NCBI GenBank assembly: GCA_965226095.1 | Contig: OZ245336.1 | Coordinates: 1,302,001 to 1,366,000 of the forward strand | Length of the DNA stretch: 64,000 bases | Direction: 5' to 3' | Source: JANQSP01 sp965226095 | Lineage (GTDB): Bacteria; Bdellovibrionota; Bdellovibrionia; Bdellovibrionales; UBA1609 | Shown: piece by piece, positions 60,233 through 64,000 of the stretch | Numbering within the stretch: position 1 is the first letter of the stretch | Layout of the letters: every line of letters starts with the position of its first letter | Made by a program: the position numbers and the translations under genes | The notes under the pieces: generated by a model | What the model was told of the DNA's origin: nothing | Databases searched by the model: none | The model's input: only the letters and a program-made list of their open reading frames with translations

Positions 60233-61747
60233 TTACTGATCATCTTTACTCTCTGTACTACTAGTGGCAGGTTCTTCTGTTTGCTGTTCCTGATCCACTG
60301 TATCCTCTGGCTTTGGTGTTAGTGAAGGGCCTAATACATCTGGCTTTGGTGTTGAAGGGCCTAATACATCTGGCTTTGGTGTTGAAGGGCCTAATACATC
60401 TGGCTTTGGTGTTGAAGGGCCTAATACATCTGGCTTTGGTGTTAGTGAAGGGCCTAATACATCTGGCTTTGGTGTTAGTGAAGGGCCTAATACATCTGGC
60501 TTTGGTGTTGAAGGGCCTAATACATCTGGCTTTGGTGTTAGTGAAGGGCCTTGAAATACATCCGATTCCAATTGCGCAGGAGGTTCCGAAAGAGGAGCAG
60601 ATTCCTGAGGAGAGAACTTATTCACTGCTTGAGTCGAAGAATTTGTCGGCCTTGTGGAATCTATAGAAGTATTGTTCACATTAAAACCAACAGAAGGTTG
60701 AACATTAACAGTACCCACTTTGATCTGTGCTCTTTGTACCTCCATATCTTTTGGCGGCCAACCTTCCACGGTCATACCTAAAGACAGATCCATATTTTTA
60801 ATAATGTCCTTGATCTCATTTAAAGATTTTCGACCAAAGTTTTTTGTTTTTAACATTTCCTGTTCCGTCTTGGTCACTAGATCACCAATGTAGCGAATTC
60901 TGGCATTTTTTAAACAGTTAGCACTACGAACAGATAACTCCAAATCTTCCACCGGACGAAATAAATGTTGATTGACTGTTGGTTCCTGATCCGAAACTAT
61001 TTTCTCTTGTGGTTCAATATTTTCATCAAAATTCATAAACACCTGAATTTGATCTTTTAAAATTTTATATCCTAATGGAACAGCTTCTTCAGGAGTTAAA
61101 GAACCGTCTGTCCATACTTCCAAAATTAAAGAATCGTAGTCTGTTTTTTGTCCAACTCGAGCGTTGGCCACCCGATAATTCACCCGTCGGATAGGAGAGT
61201 GAATGGAATCAATAGGAATAAAACCAATTGGTAAGGACTCCTCATGTTCAGAAGCTTCAATATAACCCCTATCAAACTTAACAATAATTTCCACATTAAA
61301 CTTAGCATTCTTTCCCAAAGTGGCAATCAATTGCTCCGGATTAATAATATGAATACCATTGACCAGCTGGATATCCTCTGCTGTCACGGCACCAGGACCA
61401 TCTTTTACAATTTTTAAACGCTTTTGTTCGGAATCATCCTGTTGAAAACGTATTTGTTTTAAATTTAAAATAATATTTGTCACATCCTCCAAGACATCCG
61501 GAATCGTGGTAAATTCATGTAACACACCTTCAAACTTTACAGCTGAAACGGCCGAACCCATCATAGAGCTCAAAAGAACACGACGAATAGAATTACCCAA
61601 AGTAATACCATAACCTCTTTCCAAAGGACGAATGGTGAACTTTCCATACGTGCCACTGGAACTGGATTTTTCCATTTCAAAACCTTTTGGTTTGATAAGA
61701 TTTTTCCAATATTTATAATAATGCGGTTTAATATCCATTTTCTCCAT
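60233..61747 (-). CDS. rpoA: RNA polymerase alpha subunit with a repeat-bearing C-terminal extension
   Basis: The alpha subunit assembles RNA polymerase and contacts promoters and activators. The N-terminal dimerisation domain (FTIRPLERGYGITLGNSIRR, LRSS-like LLSSMMGSAVSAVK) and C-terminal domain (VEDLELSVRSANCLKNARIR, LLKTKNFGRKSL-like KTKNFGRKSLNEIKDIIKNM) are complete and end near residue 330. Then come about 170 extra residues: a Ser/Thr/Pro/Asn-rich stretch, eight units of GPSTPKPDVL or GPSLTPKPDVL (60313-60550), and an acidic tail (EEPATSSTESKDDQ). Normal RpoA is about 330 residues. ATG 61747 follows AGGAG by nine bases. The repeat is 30/33-bp DNA units, so it may vary in number. Confidence 0.95.
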   Translation of the reverse strand: MEKMDIKPHYYKYWKNLIKPKGFEMEKSSSSGTYGKFTIRPLERGYGITLGNSIRRVLLSSMMGSAVSAVKFEGVLHEFTTIPDVLEDVTNIILNLKQIRFQQDDSEQKRLKIVKDGPGAVTAEDIQLVNGIHIINPEQLIATLGKNAKFNVEIIVKFDRGYIEASEHEESLPIGFIPIDSIHSPIRRVNYRVANARVGQKTDYDSLILEVWTDGSLTPEEAVPLGYKILKDQIQVFMNFDENIEPQEKIVSDQEPTVNQHLFRPVEDLELSVRSANCLKNARIRYIGDLVTKTEQEMLKTKNFGRKSLNEIKDIIKNMDLSLGMTVEGWPPKDMEVQRAQIKVGTVNVQPSVGFNVNNTSIDSTRPTNSSTQAVNKFSPQESAPLSEPPAQLESDVFQGPSLTPKPDVLGPSTPKPDVLGPSLTPKPDVLGPSLTPKPDVLGPSTPKPDVLGPSTPKPDVLGPSTPKPDVLGPSLTPKPEDTVDQEQQTEEPATSSTESKDDQ

Positions 61748-61776
61748 TCAATTATGCTCCTGTTGTTTTTATATTA

Positions 61777-62163
61777 TTAATTTCTTTTTCTCTTGGGAGG
61801 ACGACAACCATTATGTGGAATAGGCGTGATATCTCTTAAAGAAGTGATCCTCAATCCTGCCGCCGCCAAAGCACGTACTGCCATTTCCCTGCCTGTACCG
61901 GGGCCTTTTAATAAAATATTCACTGTCTTTAAGCCACACTCTTTGGCCCTCTGAACAGCATCTTCTGCAACCGCTTGAGCCACAAAAGGAGTTCCTTTTC
62001 TAGAACCTTTAAATCCTAACACACCGGAAGACGACCAACACAAAACCTGGCCGGAAGTATCTGTAAAAGTCACCTGAGTATTACCAAAACTGGCCTGAAT
62101 ATAACAGCTACCGACGGGAACATTTTTTTTGACTTTTTTCTTTTTTGGTTTTCTTACAGACAT
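61777..62163 (-). CDS. rpsK: Small-subunit ribosomal protein S11
   Basis: 128 residues of the platform protein S11: CYIQASFGNTQVTFTDTSGQ, FKGSRKGTPFVAQAVAEDAV, KGPGTGREMAVRALAAAGLR and the C-terminal IPHNGCRPPKRKRN. Between rpsM and rpoA; no rpsD follows. Confidence 0.97.
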   Translation of the reverse strand: MSVRKPKKKKVKKNVPVGSCYIQASFGNTQVTFTDTSGQVLCWSSSGVLGFKGSRKGTPFVAQAVAEDAVQRAKECGLKTVNILLKGPGTGREMAVRALAAAGLRITSLRDITPIPHNGCRPPKRKRN

Positions 62164-62200
62164 GTTTTTATCAATCCTATTTTACTTAAAATATAAAAGA

Positions 62201-62575
62201 CTAAATTGCCTTCTTTTTATTAGCCACTGTTTTCCTAGGACCTTTCCTGGTACGAGCATTTTGGCGGGTGCTTTGTCCTCGAACAGGTAAGCCTTTTTTA
62301 TGACGAAGTCCTCGATAAGACGAAAAATCTATAAGTCTTTTAATGGATAATCCCACTTCCCTACGCAAATCACCTTCCACTTTATAGTTCTTTTCAATAA
62401 TAGCTCTCAGTTGCACCACATTTTCATCACTTAAATCTTTAGTTCTCAGAGTCTCCGGAAAACCAGCTTTTTTACAGATGGCACGAGCATGGGTTCGACC
62501 TATTCCATAGACATAAGTCAAAGCCACTTCTATTCTTTTTCCTTTAGGAAGATCCACTCCTGATATACGAGCCAT
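62201..62575 (-). CDS. rpsM: Small-subunit ribosomal protein S13
   Basis: 124 residues: MARISGVDLPKGKRIEVALT, YGIGRTHARAICKKAG (helix-two-turn-helix), and the basic C-terminal tail GLPVRGQSTRQNARTRKGPR that contacts P-site tRNA. Starts three bases after the rpmJ stop. Confidence 0.97.
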   Translation of the reverse strand: MARISGVDLPKGKRIEVALTYVYGIGRTHARAICKKAGFPETLRTKDLSDENVVQLRAIIEKNYKVEGDLRREVGLSIKRLIDFSSYRGLRHKKGLPVRGQSTRQNARTRKGPRKTVANKKKAI

Positions 62576-62578
62576 ATT

Positions 62579-62692
62579 TTATCCCTGTCTTTGTTTGTGT
62601 TTAGGGTTTTTGCAAATCACACGAAGGCGGCCAAGCCGACGAATCACACGACAATCCTTACAGATTTTCTTCACTGAAGCCCGCACTTTCAT
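62579..62692 (-). CDS. rpmJ: Large-subunit ribosomal protein L36
   Basis: 37 residues: MKVRASVKKICKDCRVIRRL ending ICKNPKHKQRQG, with the C-x2-C ... C ... H zinc site (CKDC, C, H) complete. It opens the rpmJ-rpsM-rpsK-rpoA-rplQ operon. Confidence 0.97.
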   Translation of the reverse strand: MKVRASVKKICKDCRVIRRLGRLRVICKNPKHKQRQG

Positions 62693-62940
62693 CTCAAATA
62701 CCCCAAATATCTGGTAAAAATATAGATAATTAAATCCTTGGAATAAATCAAGCTAACATTGAATTTTCTGGCTGTCCAGATTTCCTAAGCAAAAATCAGG
62801 ATTTTTTTGTTCCCAATAGGTTTTTAAAGAAAAGCCTAACAATCATAAGATAAATATGTGCCAGAAAAATTGCTGGATTTATATAAAACCATTTGATTGA
62901 AAAAGTATTTTAAGTAATAGTGGGTCCTCAGGAGATAAAA
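62693..62940. other. Divergent intergenic region between rpmJ and rpmI
   Basis: About 250 AT-rich bases, likely with promoters in both directions and the rpmI-rplT leader. A short hairpin-like stretch near 62790 is visible. infC, which usually precedes rpmI, is absent here. No gene recognised. Confidence 0.5.
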
Positions 62941-63129
62941 ATGAAAACACATTCTGGTGCAAAAAAGAGGTTTCGTTTGACGCCTAGTGGTAAAATTAAA
63001 CGAAAACAGCGAAATGTTCGCCATCTTTTGGTAAACAAAGCCTCCAAACGCAAACGACAGCTAGGAAAAACAGCTTACTGCTCTCCTTCTGATCGTTCTG
63101 CTGTTCAAAAACTATTGGGAGTATCATGA
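62941..63129 (+). CDS. rpmI: Large-subunit ribosomal protein L35
   Basis: 62 residues from ATG 62941 (MKTHSGAKKRFRLTPSGKIK), which has AGGAG seven bases upstream; an in-frame upstream start is not needed. Ends TAYCSPSDRSAVQKLLGVS. Its TGA overlaps the rplT ATG (ATGA). Confidence 0.95.
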   Translation: MKTHSGAKKRFRLTPSGKIKRKQRNVRHLLVNKASKRKRQLGKTAYCSPSDRSAVQKLLGVS

Positions 63130-63479
63130 GAGTAAAAACCGGAGTTGTCCGCAGAAAAGCGCACAAAAAAATCTTAAAAAGAGCCAAAGGCTTTTATTCC
63201 TCCAATAGCCGTTGCTTCAAAGTAGCTTTGGAGAAAAGTGATAGAGCTTTAGCTTATCAATACAGGGATCGTCGGCAGTTTAAAAGAAGTCAACGTAGAT
63301 TATGGAATCAAAGAATCAATGCTGCCGCTCACTTAAATGGTACGAATTACTCCACTTTAATATGTCTTTTGAAAAAAAATCAAATCCGACTAAACAGAAA
63401 AACCCTGGCAGATATGGCAGTACGGGATGCCAGCGGTTTTACTCATATTGTGAAACAGGTTCTGCCAGCACCCAGTTAA
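63126..63479 (+). CDS. rplT: Large-subunit ribosomal protein L20
   Basis: 117 residues: MRVKTGVVRRKAHKKILKRA, ALEKSDRALAYQYRDRRQFK, RLWNQRINAAAHLNGTNYST and NRKTLADMAVRD. L20 is an early assembly protein and in many bacteria represses its own operon through the leader. It overlaps rpmI by four bases. Confidence 0.97.
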   Translation: MRVKTGVVRRKAHKKILKRAKGFYSSNSRCFKVALEKSDRALAYQYRDRRQFKRSQRRLWNQRINAAAHLNGTNYSTLICLLKKNQIRLNRKTLADMAVRDASGFTHIVKQVLPAPS

Positions 63480-63524
63480 TAAAAATATGAAGACTGTAAA
63501 TGCTAAAAAATCAAAGGTCTTTAT

Positions 63525-64000
63525 GTGAAAAAATCAAAGAACTCTATAGAGGCATTTACTCAGCGTAAGAAAGATCATATTCAACTTGCATTAAAACAGG
63601 AAAATCAAGCCGAAGGAAAACCTGGTTTTCAACGCATTCAACTCATGCATTCTGCCCTACCGGAGAGTAACTTTGCAGATATAAATATCAGCACCAAAAT
63701 ATTTGGAAAAAACATTGCCACTCCCTTCATTGTCACTGGAATGACAGGAGGCTGGGAAGACTCTTTATCCATTAACGAAACCATTGCTCAATGTTGTGAA
63801 AAAAGAGGTTGGGTCATGGGTGTGGGCTCACAAAGACGACAGATTTTTGATTCCCAATCAGGAAGCGAGTGGGAAAAAATTCGTAAAAACCATCCACAGC
63901 TTATCCTACTGGGCAATATTGGCCTGTCTCAACTCATTAAAACAGAGATCTCAATGATAGAGAATTTAGCTTCTTCCTTATCTGCTGATGGCATGGTCAT
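63525..64000 (+). CDS. fni: Type 2 isopentenyl-diphosphate isomerase, N-terminal part (runs off the window)
   Basis: It converts isopentenyl diphosphate to dimethylallyl diphosphate using FMN and NADPH. A frame from GTG 63525 (KKSKNSIEAFTQRKKDHIQL, with the conserved RKxDH) is open to the window edge. It continues QLMHSALPESNFADINISTK, FIVTGMTGGWED (FMN-binding GMTGG) and the conserved MGVGSQRRQIFD. The GTG start is inferred from the family N-terminus; an ATG two bases upstream reads into a stop. Confidence 0.9.
   Translation, partial: MKKSKNSIEAFTQRKKDHIQLALKQENQAEGKPGFQRIQLMHSALPESNFADINISTKIFGKNIATPFIVTGMTGGWEDSLSINETIAQCCEKRGWVMGVGSQRRQIFDSQSGSEWEKIRKNHPQLILLGNIGLSQLIKTEISMIENLASSLSADGMV

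Noticed and set aside
60313..60666. 117-codon plus-strand frame of LALVLKGLIH repeats
   Set aside because: It is the reverse of the RpoA PKPDVL repeat; the minus strand is the real gene.

Overview
The window is AT-rich DNA from a Gram-negative (diderm) bacterium. It carries LolC/LolD-type lipoprotein export genes, several beta-barrel proteins ending in aromatic residues, many lipobox signal peptides, and standard bacterial translation and transcription genes. I cannot fix the taxon from sequence alone. EF-hand lipoproteins paired with outer-membrane barrels, a mitochondrial-type aconitase, the mobile mystery protein pair and a FabMG-like protein would suit a Bdellovibrionota or other former deltaproteobacterial lineage. 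The order rpmJ-rpsM-rpsK-rpoA-rplQ without rpsD and a short MetG are also seen in Alphaproteobacteria. Dispersed palindromic repeats, decayed genes and many repeat proteins point to a genome with active repeat expansion, perhaps host-associated.

Layout. 1-1.0 kb: rimP-nusA on the minus strand with a hairpin in the leader. 1.2-7.3 kb: a surface/envelope region with a beta-barrel protein, tRNA-Leu, a large cysteine-rich repeat protein, two lipoproteins and an ankyrin protein. 7.3-16 kb: an accessory island with mobile mystery proteins A/B, an AbiE toxin-antitoxin system flanked by two copies of a cassette encoding an unlisted 42-residue membrane peptide, a MITE-like element with 27-bp terminal inverted repeats, a wrecked type IV pilin gene, a tyrosine recombinase, a frameshifted zeta-toxin-like gene, and six tRNA-Glu-derived repeats next to tRNA-Glu and tRNA-Lys. 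16.2-31 kb: purA, a phytase/esterase-like protein, a nucleoside phosphorylase, an 839-codon repeat protein, then M23 peptidase-glyA-rpiB, fabF-acpP-fabG, lolD-lolC and prfB with its programmed frameshift. 31-34.2 kb: a decayed heptad-repeat gene, then glpX, a zinc-ribbon protein and a FabMG-like protein. 34.2-42.7 kb: two divergent paralogous cassettes, each an outer-membrane barrel followed by an EF-hand envelope protein, plus another barrel. 42.8-51.5 kb: aconitase, a UvrC lacking its C-terminal helix-hairpin-helix, pyrE, a three-gene metal-handling set, and 2-oxoacid dehydrogenase E1 subunits. 51.5-64 kb: prc, topA, infA, a histone H1-like repeat protein, metG, a TlpA-like thioredoxin, the alpha operon with a greatly extended RpoA, rpmI-rplT, and the start of a type 2 IPP isomerase.

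How it fits together. The housekeeping genes form compact, often overlapping operons: fatty-acid synthesis with ACP, lipoprotein release, translation, and nucleotide synthesis and salvage. Between them lie envelope genes. Three of these surface-gene upstream regions share a palindrome of the form AGTGTA-spacer-TACACT. The most unusual parts are the 7.3-16 kb island with its layered repeats, the duplicated barrel/EF-hand cassettes, and the repeat extension on the RNA polymerase alpha subunit.
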